Notes under the pieces: model-generated
Database searches by the model: none
What the model was told of the DNA's origin: nothing
What the model saw: only the letters and a program-made list of their open reading frames with translations
Source: Pachyseris speciosa
Taxonomy: Eukaryota > Cnidaria > Anthozoa > Scleractinia > Pachyseridae
DNA length: 64,000 nt
NCBI GenBank assembly: GCA_016490735.1
Contig: JAEMWC010000664.1
Coordinates: 65,001-129,000 of the forward strand
Direction of reading: 5' to 3'
Translations under genes and position numbers: made by a program
In this document: positions 48,001 to 63,065 of the stretch, piece by piece
Position numbering within the stretch: the stretch's first letter is position 1
Layout: every line of letters starts with the position of its first letter

Positions 48001-49149
48001 AAGCTAGGGTATCCCCATCCAAGGGGGGACTGCTGTACTAATTCGTAGTCACGTGGATAAATAATTGATAGGCTGGCTAGCTGGCTGTCCTATATTGACG
48101 GATGGCTAGATAGAACAGTTGTTCGAGGATTGTTTGCAGTTGGAAGCGTCATGCTCGCATCGTCTTTCAGTAAGAAGGTCCCCTCGGTAAATGAAGCCAC
48201 GCTTGCTTGCACAAATTTCTGCCGGAGAGCTCGGCGGGGAAAAAAGGACGATTTTCTCGTTTTAAACAGAAGTTGGACAAACAGGCTAAATACCGGCAAG
48301 AAACCGGGAAATTTGAAATGATGACAATGGTTGTTAGATCATAGACACAGGTACCTTTTACTGACTCTATAATCTGCAAATTCCAGCTTCCCAGTGTCTC
48401 GGTTTGTTACTGTGGCTCTTTGTAACTTAAATTAAAGATAAAATAAAATTTTAAATTTGATCACATTCTACAGAATAGCTTAAATAGAAATCCCTGAACA
48501 CTGTCAAAGGCTTCAGTCTGTAGGTCCAAGAAAAAAGGACAATAATGATAACTACTTCAGTAGAGTCATGGTTCTCAGTTCAATATATATTTCAGTAGTA
48601 TCTTAAAAAAATCTACATGCAGTTTCTCTCGGGTATTAGGGAGCTTAAGCAGCGAGGAAGGGAACGGCAAAGAGAACGTCACTAAACAGTAGATTTAATG
48701 AGTAAACAGGCAATCGCTCTGCACGCGCGATTTACATTTGGGTACAGTTCTGTGCCGTTCTCTGCAAAATAACAACGTGAAATGACCAAATTTTATGTTT
48801 TCTCAAGAACGTGAGCCCCTGTCCGAAAAATTACTTTCTTTTTCCCGACTATGACGCCACTCATAACAATTTAGGTCCTGCATGGAGATTTCACCAGCAT
48901 TTCCAAGTTAGACAAATTGGAATAATTGCGAAAGAATCACGAAAGCGAGAAGTTATGTCGGTTGAAATGACGTTCTCGTTGCCGTTGCCGTCGTCGTTGC
49001 TTAAGCTCGCTATTATATCAAAAAAGTGACTACTAAAGGTTTATAACTGCACGGGCTCTGCACGCCAATTTAAAGGGACTAAAGCTGCAATGCATGTTTG
49101 TGCTGTCCGTCTAAGTAATAAATAAATGAATAAACAGACATGTAGATAC

Positions 49150-49187
<38 letters not shown>

Positions 49188-49755
49188 TCAAATGGTGACC
49201 AAAAAATAGATTAAAACTTTCCTGACTACCTATGAACTGCCTTAAATTTTATGTATCACTGTTTTAATAAACGAAGATCGCACTTACCCTAGGAGCAGCG
49301 AGATCTTTTATAAACTCGATATCCGAGTCGCTGATGATGTCATGTAGCAGGTAGATATCTGGTTTTAAGCTAGCCATTTCTATCTTGACTGGCCTGAGCA
49401 GTAATAAGGGATGTTTATTGAAATAGTAACACGTCAGCTTGTCCTGTTCAGCTTGACTCTGCACAAACACAAATCGTAGCATAAAGCATTTCCCATTCAT
49501 TTTTTAATCACCCCATTAATCATTTAACTTATTTCATTCTTATATGGCAGGCTCTTTCAGCGGTCAAGATGAATCAATTCTCCTGCTGTGATTTGCTACC
49601 CGCGAGGTCAAGGTGGAGCATGTTGACCGTTCGGGATAGCCCGTTCGTCCCGCGTTTTACTGTCTTTTAATAGCGTCCTTTGAGTCATATAAATCATTTA
49701 TTGACCAAGCTTGTTCTGTCAAGATGGCGGGATATTGGCCTCGTTTTTTGGCGTG

Positions 49756-49788
<33 letters not shown>

Positions 49789-52700
49789 CACGCAAAAAAA
49801 GAACTTGGCCAATATCCCGCCATCTTGACAGAACAAGCTTGGCCAATATTGTAACCCACAAGTATTGCAAGTTCTCGAAGTCGCGTGCATCTATGTACTG
49901 TATTTGGCTCTTTTTAGTATTTGATTCCTTTAGTTTTGACTGTCTGTTGTGTCTGTGAGTATAATCATTTTACAAGCAAACCAGAAATCCAAACGTTCTG
50001 CATATCAACCATGTTTTTGTTCTTTCATTCGCTAGTTTCGTTCGTTTTTTTTTTCCCTTCAGTTTTACCTTTCTTTCCTTTTCTTTTTCTTCAGTTATTT
50101 TGTTTGTTTTTCGTCAAATAAAGCATCTCGATCCATAAATTAAAATTCACTGCAATCCAAAGCACTGAATCAGAAGCTCGCACGAGGATTTTCCATACCT
50201 TATTCGATTCACCTCTGCACAGCTTTTCATAATGTAACGTGAATTCTTCCTTTGGTTTCGGTTTATTACTGTCTTCAAAAGTATCCTCCTCGTCGACTTC
50301 TTCTTCATCCTCAAAGTTCTCTCCATCTTGCATAATTTTCAGTTTATTTTCGTAGTATGTTTTGCTTTGTTGGAGTGCCTCGTCTTTTGGATCTGGGAAA
50401 AATATGGGAATCAGTCAACCTGCGTCAACCGACATTAGAGCAGTTTTCAATTTAGTGTCGTAAAACCAAAACCAAACCAAAGTAATTACATTGACCAATC
50501 ATAACAGACGAAAACAACGCGATGAACCAATCAAAACTCGAAACAATTTCATGAGCCGGCCCCCAAGCGCGGGAAAACACATACAAACAAATATCATTGG
50601 TTAAGAAAGTGGCGTGAGTTTTGCCGACGAAATTGCTTTCTCTGACGCTCAAGTTAAAATCACCTGTGAAATGTGTTATCACATTTGAATTTTAATGTAA
50701 CTTATTTAGTAGTATTAGTAGTGGGAAGCTCCCTTGGGGAGTGTTAATAAAATCTGTTCTGTTCTACTTTGAAAGCGATTCACTTGTTGTAGTATTTTTT
50801 AAATTGATTGCACTCACGTGATAAGACAGCCATGTTGGTGCCAGAACAATAGAAAAATGTAGCTCAAGGTTTGCATCATAATAGAGTCAAATTCCCAAAA
50901 GACTCTTTCGCTATTGTTCGTTCCACCAACATGGCCGCCGTGACATCAGGTACAATCAAAGAATTGGAGGCTGCTTATCACGAAAAGGACGCGAAGAAGA
51001 AAGAAACGGGTGTTTTCTTTATCACACCAAATGACATTTAACAACTCGTCTGCTGATTTGACAGCTGGCATGAGATTATTCACATTAATTAGGCCCCCTA
51101 TTAAACTTCCAACCCCTATTAGGTGGCCAGTAATCATAGTCCCGATATGGGTTCTCTATTAAGTAGCCAGCCCCCACTAAGCGGCCACTATCCATTCCCC
51201 CAAGGGTAGGCGCTTAATAGGGTTGAACTGTTCTCCCGTTCTGTGTCCATTATTCGAGCGGCGGACTCTAAAATTGTTGGGTTTTTGCATTTTTAAAGTG
51301 CACCTAACCCCAAAATATTCTTTCGCTAAAATGAATCTTTGCACCTGTTGGAAACGCATTGTGCCTTTTAGCGCTTTCCTAAACCAAATCTTGACATTTT
51401 ATAGGCTGTAAAAGATTCGAATTCTAACCATCATCAGTTTCATGACCGAGTCATAAGAGGCATGGGTCTATTCCCTGTTTGACGTCACAAACTGATTTGC
51501 ATCGCGGTAAGTCTTTGTAAACATGCATGTGACGTCAAACCGGGAATAGACCCATGCCCCTTCTGCCTCGGCCATGAAACAGATGATGGTTAGAATTCGA
51601 ATCTTTTACAGCCTATAAAAAGTCAAGATTTGGTTTAGGAAAGCGCTAAAAGGCACAATGCGTTTCGAACAGGTGCAAAGGTTCATTTTAGCGAAAAAAT
51701 ATTTTGGGGTTAGGTGCACTTTAAATCTTCATCCTACTTCATAACAAACATCTAAATTCGAGCGGTACACCAATAAGACCTAAAAATCACTTGCAACTGT
51801 GTTCCTTTCCTTGCTAAGCCAAAGTAACATTACTTTAATTCAAGGACAACATACCTTCTTCGATCATTATATTCGTGTGATTAAGTGCACTCTCGATTCT
51901 ACCTGTCTACAAAAAGAGAAATTGATGCTATTGTAAAGGATGAGGTGATACGTAAACCTTAAAGTGAAATTTAGAGGAAAAAGCTAAAAAAGTAAGGGTA
52001 CAATATTATAGGGGCAGTATCATGGCAGTTTTTTTTTTATCATGAATTGCTTCTGGATTTGGTAAGTTGAAATCAAGTAGAATTTAAAACAACAACAACA
52101 AACAACAAAAAATGGCTACAACAGGTTTTTACTAATTTCATCCAAAGCGCAAGGGAGGAACTTGAAAACGTCTGCCCGACATTTTCAAGTTGGCACTGAC
52201 CCATTTTCATCTTGGCTACGTGTAACCAAAAACATTTAAGAACAGTTCCGTGAACTAAAATAGCCGTTTGGAAGAAAATTTGACACTTATGTTTTGTTTG
52301 CTATCGACAAACAGGTCCGCTGCATTGACCTCCAGAGTTTAACTAATAATCTATGACACTGCGCCTTTAACAACGAAAGACAAATGAGGGACGTTACGTT
52401 TGCTCTTGTGAAAAGCAATAAAATTCCAGGAATAGGCCGACAATGTACACTGTTGAAACAAATAGTTGTGTTTGGTGGTTTTGTTTCCAGTCCTCTCACC
52501 TTATACTCCGCCCAGATCAAATACTGGAGCACGTCTTTTGTTGTAATACCGCTGCTCTTGTCTAACGGGCTCAGTCGTTTCCAGGCTTCCGTTAACCAGC
52601 CATGCGCTTCCTCGTATTGTTCCCAGTGATGTCTCATGAGCCCCAGTTCAAGGCAGTGTAGGGCTTTCATTTCGGGGCTCAGTGTTCTCTCGGACAGTTT

Positions 52701-54424
52701 TCCACTCGCGATTCTCTCTGCGCTGAAGTGGTACACTTCTTGAATTCGAAGAATCGCAAGAGCACATCCCTGTAAATCTTCTAAGTTAGGAAATGAGTCG
52801 CTGTGTTGTTTTATAAGCTCGGTGAGTTCTGAAACATAAACATAAAAGAAACTCTGTTAATACTTGAGACCACGGAGACTATTTTAAAGTGGTATAGGGC
52901 TAAAACAGCTGGCCAAGTAATTCTTACATTATCCACGGTCATCTGGAGCCCTAACAAATCAATCCAAGAAAACAAGTAGTAGCCCCTCCCACTCCTCGGT
53001 CACTGCTATTAATGTTAAGCAGTAAATTGACAACGTTTGGAAGCTCTGCGTGCCGTGATATCATGGAAAAATGTCTGAAAACCGGTGGTGTTTTGGTGTC
53101 CTGAAGAGGGTTCGTACATGACGCATCAATTCATAATTTTAACACAGGTGTCACAAAAGAGTAAGATACATGCGACACGGCACCTTACTGTTTTTAAGGT
53201 TAAGGAGGCTCATAGTGTTGTGATCTGTTAGTTGGAATCCAATGCACACTCATGTAAAACCATAGCTATTGGATAAGTTGTTTTCGAATAATTTATGCCG
53301 GTGTATGACAAGGCATCTTTCATTCATTTTCCACACTAGAAATTTACCATCTCACTTCACTTGCATCCTCGGCCACCTATGGACATTCATTTCCTAGCAG
53401 TATGCGGGACGTTTGCCACATAAACCTTCAATACTTTAGGGGCCATGCTCACGTGAGTCTCCCTTAGCTCAGTGGTAGAGGAAACTAGTAATCATACGGT
53501 CATAGAATCTATCCCTGTTAGGGAGAACTCGGAATTCTTCTTTGCGAGTTTGCGAGTGTGTCTTTCGTTCATTGACCACGCCATAAATTCACCTTCTTGA
53601 GTCCTCTGTTAGCAGAAGCTGGTACCCGAGCTTTCGAATCACCAAATTACAGATTGCGTGCCTCTGTGCACGTGTTTTGCGCGCCTGGCACTTCCTGCTC
53701 TTGCGCGAAAAGCGTGCAAGAAAATATAATAATGCGGGCTTTTTCTATGGTCTATTCCACACCATAAATATCATTTACCGTTTGTACATCACTATTCCGG
53801 CAATAGCACTCTGCGGCTTAGAAACCTCGATTGAATTATGTTTCTGTATTGAATACTTCCTTAAGAATATGTCCCCGGCTTCGTTGTGTGTGTTTACCCA
53901 GAAAAATCGCCGATGTATTCACAAAACACTGATGCGGTGATCTAATAACACGCCAGAGCTATAATTTCAATTTCGAGTTGACAAAATGAGATGGCTTTTT
54001 CATGACTAGTTTTATGAGGTCAGTTTAAGAAATGAAATTGTAAATCGATTTAATTTAAAAAGGAAAACAGCTTACCTTTTCCTAATGGATTGGTCTCGTC
54101 CAGTTTATGGACAAGATTTCTCCAGTCGTGTAAAAATCGTCGAACGAGTAAATAAGAGTTCACAGGATGTCCAAGAAATATCTCCATATCTTCATCTTTG
54201 AGGTCCTTCAAGTGCTGTTTGACATTATTAGAAAACCGCACCAACTCCGACGAAGCAGATGGAAAGTCCCCTAAATATTCGTCCAAAATTAAACTCAGTG
54301 ATTGCTCCAGCCGTATGTAATCTGTCATGTGGGTTAGCGCGGTAAATATCTGGGATTCAGAGAACGAAAGAATCGTGATTATAAGAGATAAAGGGCGTAA
54401 AAATAAACAAAATAGGGGCTCCAT
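42011..54424 (-). CDS. P4HA: Prolyl 4-hydroxylase alpha subunit, copy 2 (intact)
   Basis: Collagen prolyl 4-hydroxylase alpha subunit of the ER lumen. Exons: 54076-54424, 52500-52828, 51855-51906, 50199-50392, 49288-49458, 48355-48425, 47693-47798, 43704-43757, 43537-43599, 42996-43064, 42387-42483, 42011-42081. The sum is 1,626 nt, or 541 residues plus TGA, against 534 in human P4HA1, and every splice phase closes. Order: signal peptide (1 to about 24), dimerisation helices, TPR-like peptide-binding domain (exon 2), acidic linker EDEEEVDEED (exon 4), dioxygenase domain. Catalytic residues by my count: His437 and Asp439 (PHVDH), His507 (STRHAACP), Lys517 (GTKW). There is no KDEL-type tail, as normal for an alpha subunit retained through PDI. 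Intron 7 carries a 3.7-kb LTR retrotransposon and other introns have insertions absent from copy 1. Confidence 0.95.
43947..44102 (+). repeat. 5' LTR
   Basis: 156 bp, TG...CA ends. Compared with the 3' LTR it differs at 4 sites. Flanked on the left by CTAAT (43942-43946). Confidence 0.95.
44163..47096 (+). pseudogene. Broken gag-pol of the gypsy element
   Basis: Pieces in order: gag-like ORF 44163-44669 (capsid-type alpha-helical sequence, MCARHCFRQLTQVPGE), then reverse transcriptase from KVFSKLDLKWGYHQLEL with the active-site motif ISDD at about 44894, RNase H (TDHKPLE at about 45530), integrase zinc finger (H-x-H, CKTCYGC at about 46065), and DDE residues in DLLGPL, SDNGPQF and ANGEVERQ. 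There is a frame change at the gag/RT junction (about 44660), another near 45360, an in-frame TAG at 46384-46386 in integrase, and a further frame change near 46670. Domain order RT-RH-IN is Ty3/gypsy. Protease and the zinc knuckle are missing. Confidence 0.9.
47117..47358 (+). mobile_element. tRNA-derived SINE nested in the gypsy element
   Basis: The head resembles a tRNA with A box (GGCGTAGTGGTGAGAGCG) and B box (GGGTTCGATTCCC), followed by a body (GTGGGCTGAGTTTGTTGGTTC, ACCAACATTTGATTTG) and an ATT-repeat tail. It sits between the end of the pol-like frame and the 3' LTR, so it inserted into the retrotransposon. The same family occurs inverted at 20455-20726. Confidence 0.88.
47529..47684 (+). 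repeat. 3' LTR
   Basis: 156 bp, same ends as the 5' LTR, preceded by the polypurine tract and followed by CTAAT (47685-47689), which is three bases into intron 7 of P4HA copy 2 as read on the minus strand. Confidence 0.95.
48638..49011. mobile_element. MITE, GGGAGCTTAAGC ends, P4HA copy 2
   Basis: Counterpart of the element at 35942-36309. GGGAGCTTAAGCAGCGAGG at the left and GTCGTCGTTGCTTAAGCTCGC at the right are near-perfect complements over about 20 bp. Confidence 0.75.
49150..49187. repeat. (AATC)n microsatellite, P4HA copy 2
   Basis: About nine perfect AATC units, collinear with 36553-36625. Confidence 0.9.
49701..49847. mobile_element. 147-bp near-perfect hairpin, P4HA copy 2 only
   Basis: TTGACCAAGCTTGTTCTGTC at the left mirrors GACAGAACAAGCTTGGCCAA at the right, arms of about 65-70 bp around a loop near GACGAAGTC. 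It sits within a region (about 49513-49855) that has no counterpart in copy 1. Confidence 0.85.
50440..50662 (+). repeat. CCAAT-rich MITE, P4HA copy 2 intron 3
   Basis: TTTTCAATTTAGTGTCGTA, ACCAAAACCAAACCAAAG, AAGCGCGGGAAAACACATAC, AGTGGCGTGAGTTTTGCCG. More complete than its partner at 37806-37950. Confidence 0.7.
51095..51230. repeat. ATTAAGCGGCCA-type interspersed repeat, P4HA copy 2
   Basis: CCCCTATTAGGTGGCCAGTA, CACTAAGCGGCCACTATCC and GGCGCTTAATAGGGTTGAA. Same family as 38498-38716. Confidence 0.6.
51297..51720. mobile_element. 424-bp hairpin MITE with TTAA target duplication
   Basis: TTAA at 51293-51296 and at 51721-51724 flank AGTGCACCTAACCCC...GGGGTTAGGTGCACT. The two arms, about 190 bp each, remain complementary with only scattered mismatches, so the whole element folds into one hairpin. 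P4HA copy 1 has the empty site at 38786-38789 (TTTTTAAAATC). The TTAA duplication suggests piggyBac-type mobilisation. A similar right end followed by TTAA is at about 27370-27391. Confidence 0.9.
53458..53545 (+). repeat. tRNA-like SINE head, P4HA copy 2 intron 1
   Basis: CCCTTAGCTCAGTGGTAGAG then TAGAATCTATCCCTG, followed by GAGAACTCGGAATTCTTC as in the copy at 40138. Degraded and collinear with it. Confidence 0.55.
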
Positions 54425-55199
54425 TATTATTCATCCGGTCCGGGCTCACAACTGCGGCGGTCAATAGAAACTTTGAGACCCGCAAGGCGTCACGACTGGT
54501 ACCCGATGGAAGATCAAAACTACGTGCATTAGGGTGATACTGGGTTCTACCAGTCTTGAAATTCTAACTAAAATAGTTTTTCTTTTTCATGACATAGGAA
54601 TTCGATTTACGTGGAAAGCAAGGATAATTGAAAGAATGGCACTGTGGATTCATAAACGATACTCCGGGATACAAACCAATCAAGCAGAGTTAATTTTTCT
54701 GTTTTTGAACAAGGTCAGGAAAGAGTTGCAAGATAGACAGATGACCCATCAAAATGTTTGATGCTATCTCGATAAAACTTGTAAGGGACTCTTAACCTGT
54801 CGGACTGTACAAATGCTGCATTTGATAGGCAATAGGCCTACTGAGTCGTAAGACACATCAAACTCAGTTTTGCGTTCGACTGATAAGGTTGTTCACGATC
54901 GAGAACATATTTTGGTGTGGCCATGTTTTACAGTTATCAGCTTTAATTACAGGAATTTTACAACAAAACGTGTAGAAAGAGTATTCCGCGAAAGACGGGA
55001 CGTCTTAGAGTATTCTTTTCATTTAATTTTCAATGAAAGTCAGTGAAAATTATGATAAAAACAAGTCCCTTTAAAGATTTTTTTTCATTTAGTTATGTCC
55101 CTAGAGATTACAGATCCAAGGGAGCGATGTGCCTTTAGATGCAGAAGAGAAACGTTTTATTGCAAGCCCGTTTAATGTTAAAATCAGGCTATCGACAGC

Positions 55200-55264
55200 T
55201 CAAACGTCGAACTTTTACAGGTGCCGAACCTAATAATTCGGCACATGTAAAGTTCGACGTTTGA
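55200..55264. repeat. 65-bp hairpin
   Basis: CAAACGTCGAACTTTTACAG and CATGTAAAGTTCGACGTTTG are complementary, with GTGCCGAA / TTCGGCAC inside around CCTAATAA. Confidence 0.85.
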
Positions 55265-55362
55265 ACCGGGCACACCCACAATAAAGCCAACGCAGTGATG
55301 ATCTCGAATGCGGACTCCAAATGTGTGTAAATTCGCCGAACAATTGTTACATTTTTGTACTA

Positions 55363-55446
55363 GCCTGTGTGCAGACGTCTCCTATTTCCTTTGTTGCCTT
55401 TTCCGCGTGCAACAAAGGAAATAGGAGAAGTCTGCAGGCAGGCTAT
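55363..55446. repeat. 84-bp hairpin
   Basis: TAGCCTGTGTGCAGACGTCT and its mirror with GTCTGCAGGCAGGCTA flank CCTATTTCCTTTGTTGC / GCAACAAAGGAAATAGG. The arms are near perfect with a loop of about 10 nt. Confidence 0.85.
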
Positions 55447-55491
55447 TTTGTACGAGTGTACTGCAACTAAGCACTGGAGTTTGCCTTTTGG

Positions 55492-55606
55492 TCGAGAGTC
55501 GAGGGTCGAGGGTAAATGGTCGAGGGTCGAGGGTAAATGGTCGAGGGTCGAGGGTAACTAGTCGAGGGTAAATGGTCGAGGGTCGAGGGTAACTAGTCGA
55601 GGGTCG
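55492..55606. repeat. GTCGAGGGT(AAATG/AACTA) minisatellite
   Basis: About a dozen GTCGAGGGT units separated by AAATG or AACTA. Reading frames across it are repeat artefacts. Confidence 0.9.
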
Positions 55607-58600
55607 AAAAAGTCTTCAAAATTATTGTTAAATTATATCCGGAACGTCGTCAAATCAAAATTTCATATCGACTCGTGTTTACATGAGTTTCCGGTGCCTG
55701 TTTTCGCCGCATGTTCGTCATATTTGTGTTTGTGATCGAGTCTTATGTTGTCTATATATAACTTTTACATATTTCCCAAAGGCTATAAAACATATTATAA
55801 AAAGAAATACAACTTAAATAGCGGTTAAAGCTTACGAGAGACACACCTTAGCAACAAAAAAAAAAAAAGCATTTGTGACTTAAAAGATATTATTTACCGT
55901 CTTCATGTCTCTGGGCTTCAGGTTGATCTAAGTCCTGAACACACAGGGGCACATAACTAGCCAAAAGCTGCAGAAAGGCATTTTTAAGTACCTTATGGTG
56001 AAGTCTGTTAAAGTGTTGTTTCCATAAGCTAGAAAAAGTTCATCCGTTCGGATTCCCTAGCTGAAATTTTAATTCGGTTCGAAAATGTTAGGGAACAAAA
56101 TCTTCCTCGGTTTGAGAAAATGTAAGCTGAAATGAACTTTTCACGAACTTTCTAGGGAACTATTTTCTTTCCGAAAATGCTAGCTGACGGGAGTCGTGAC
56201 TGTCAAAAACAGCATTTACGACCTTTCCGAAAACCTCAGGGGTTAAGATTTCTCAACTGCGAATCTTTTAGGCCACATTTTAGTTACGAAAATCCGAGTG
56301 CACTCTTTAATCGACCCCGAAAGCCCAAGGCGAACTACCTTCCACCGAACAGATATCTACCGAAACTTGTCGTTGGGTGCCCCTGTGATTAGCGAAAATG
56401 TAGATGATCGGCGGCACTGAGCCAGACGGATAAACTTATTCGTTGTGTTTACAAGTTATCAGATCCTAGAGAGAGCCAGATACTACTGAACAATTAAAAG
56501 TAGCGGTATATTAATTTTGGCTGAAAGTTAAAGCTATTGATTCTTCAGAGTCGGGCCTAAACTATACTCTGTGGGAATAATCTCACGGCTGAAGGTACTG
56601 TTTTGATCAACTCCGTTCGGGCCGAACAAAAAAAAAAGCAAAGCCGAAAAAAAAAAAAAAAAAAAGCAAAGCCGAACAAAAAATAGTAAAGCATCATTAT
56701 TTGGCTTTGCCTAGATTTAATACTGTTTGTTCAGCGAGTTTGTTTACGGTCGGTAAGGTGTTGAGGATGTGTCACGGAAGACTAGAAAGATATAATCACT
56801 GCCTCATTTATGTCAGTTTTTGGACTCAAACATCCACGTTAGAACCGGATAAAGTCAAGATCGCCTGGATTTAAATTACAAACACTGTAAAGCTTTTCAT
56901 TTTCTATGTTTATCTTTTCCTCGGGTTTACAAAAATTAAGGTGCATTTCTGTGAGCTTCGCTCAAAGAGAGTTTTGTCTTGAAGTATCTGAAAAAAAACT
57001 CTGGCATATCTCATCCCAGTGCGGCACTAAGCATACAACTGGGCGAGAAGCATTTGAACATTAATTATACGGAGAAACACAGACCGTCCAAACAGTGAAG
57101 GTTTATTCCAACGTAGTCAAAATTATTATTGAATCAAACATAATGGATATGTAGATAGAGAATCCTCTTAACTCAGTGCAACCCTTGATCTCAGAATTTG
57201 GCTCTGTCCCATCCAAAATAAGGAGTATGATCTTTCCTGGCCGTCTTGGCCCAAAGATGAGTATAGATTATAGCCATTTTGGTGGTAGGTTTTGCAAACG
57301 GGCTAGGGTTGAGCTTGTTTGTGCTAAATCAGTGAAGGCACGCACAGGTCTCAAAGCTCGTAATTTCGGCATAAATTTCGCCTTTTTCAAACACGGCTTG
57401 AATATTTTACAATCACAGCCAACTACTGTAGGAGGCTCAGTGTAAATTGAAACTGGTTTGCTACCATGGTAATTCCTTGAACAGAGAAGTAAAATTGCAA
57501 AAATTTAACGTTTACTTGTAAAGCTTGAAGAAAAATGTGAGAATGAGAAAAACCGGCCTTCAGAACTTCATTTTTACGTGAAAACACTCTTACAGATTTT
57601 TTTTATATTTTGGCCTACAAGTTTTGGGAATTGAGTAGTTTACACACTTTAAGTTGTTATGAAGTGTCTCACAATTGATAATTGAGCTTTTTTCAAAATG
57701 AGCGGCCACGTGTTACCGTCGCTATGGTAACAGCTGTTGCTTCGAAACCAATCATACGTCGAAAGATGTTGTAGTGCCAAGAGAATCGAAGCTTGTCTTC
57801 AGTAGGAATTTTTGATTTTAACAGGTACACCCCAAGGCCAAAAATTCTGTTGCGAGCCTCCTTTAAGTACTTTTTATACAATAGACAAATCTTTAAAATA
57901 CACCTGGGAAATTTCCGAAACTTGTAATTTGTTGCCAATGTCCTGCGTATGACCTCAAATTCGTACGTTTACTCTCCCATACCGACACAAAATCACGATT
58001 TTCGTAGTAAGCAACTAAGCAACCCCTTTCAAATACTTTTTTCTTTCTTTCTTTGGAATTGCTTGTCCGGGAAGCTATTCAAAATTGGTTTCACTTTTTA
58101 GCGGTGCCAAGCTCTAAATACAAAATAATATGGCTGCTGCCCATAAAACCTTTGTAACTCTTTAGTTTAGTTAATCTCATTTTACAAGTGGTCCAAGGCA
58201 ACTCATTTGTATTAAAATGAGGAGTAGTTAGCAAATAAAACTTCAGCGAAAAAACCTGAATAAACTGACTCAATATAAAACGCTTCCCTGCGAACTCGTT
58301 TTAAATTTGATATTAGAATTCAACAAAGGAACCATTATTTTTTTGGATCAGTAAAAAGATGCCTGAGAGAAAGAGACATCACAGATCATGACCTTGCCAC
58401 TTTTGCTTTTCATCTGCTTTTATTTCTGCCAGCTTCGGGGTGCTGAGTGTAAAATATCATATGTCGATGTCGATGCCAAAGTAACGAAGCTACAGCTAAT
58501 AAAAATAAACATTTCCGGCTGATCTTTATCAACGTTTAGTTTAAAGATGATACTTTTTGGCGGGCGACATTTTATATGTTTTTCTAACAAGTGACGTCTT

Positions 58601-58760
58601 CTCAAGATTATACAATTTACATAACAATGATAACATTCCACTGGGAATGATCCGCAGCTAAGAGGCGTCCGTCACTGTTCGGCATCAGTGGACTGCTCAT
58701 TTGAATGCGGAAAAAGCGTCAGGTTGCTTCGACATTTCAGCGCTTGTTAGGCACAGCGGT
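55607..58760. other. Intergenic DNA, no gene recognised
   Basis: 3.1 kb with A-rich stretches (56628-56690 contains repeated GCAAAGCCGAA) and several unrelated short open frames, none with family similarity. Possible unrecognised repeats at 56020-56400 (several GAACTTT and CGAAAAT strings). Confidence 0.5.
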
Positions 58761-58762
58761 TC

Positions 58763-58770
58763 TATAAATA
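58763..58770 (+). promoter_or_regulatory. Candidate TATA box of the M13 peptidase gene
   Basis: TATAAATA lies about 115 bp upstream of the ATG at 58885, a plausible TATA distance if the 5' UTR is about 85-90 nt. A similar string (TATAAATACAGCCAG) occurs at about 31515 where no plus-strand gene starts, so the motif alone is weak evidence. Confidence 0.4.
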
Positions 58771-58884
58771 CAGCCAGATTTGGTGATTGTCGTTAATTTC
58801 ACAATGGTGTGAACCAGTTTAGACGAGAATTAATTAGAGTTTAAGAGCGCAGGAGGGCTTTGCCTGCCTCTGGAAAATAACAAC

Positions 58885-62800
<3,916 letters not shown>

Positions 62801-63065
62801 GTAAGTAAACAAAAAATAGAAACGAGGAGAAAATGATAAGGTATCAAGAAAACAAGAACTACTGATCGACACGTGCCGTAAAACGAAGTTTTGCGGTTAT
62901 TAATAAAAAAGGATAACCTGATTTGCCAGTAACATCCTTTCATTAATGAAGCAGTGTATCACACGCGAGGAAGTGTGTTTCATCCAAACACAGAGACGTG
63001 AGTGGGAAAAACGAGGGGCAGTGGAGTTTTCTTTTTAAACCGGATTCAATTGTCAATTAATATAC

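Larger units (their letters stand above)
32385..55135. repeat. Head-to-tail segmental duplication containing both P4HA genes
   Basis: Segment 32385-41790 aligns collinearly with 41968-55135, across exons, introns, 5' flanks and 3' UTR. Removing the 3.74-kb LTR element leaves both near 9.4 kb. Exon 7 (34991-35096 versus 47693-47798) differs at about 4 of 106 bases. Shared intronic repeats (CCAAT-rich MITE at 37808-37950 and 50440-50660, AATC microsatellite, TIR element at 35942-36309 and 48638-49011, tRNA-like head at 40138 and 53458) predate duplication. Copy-specific material dates after it: copy 2 has the LTR element, the TTAA hairpin and the 49701 hairpin; copy 1 has about 535 bp at 33053-33587, which may instead be a deletion in copy 2. 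Confidence 0.92.
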
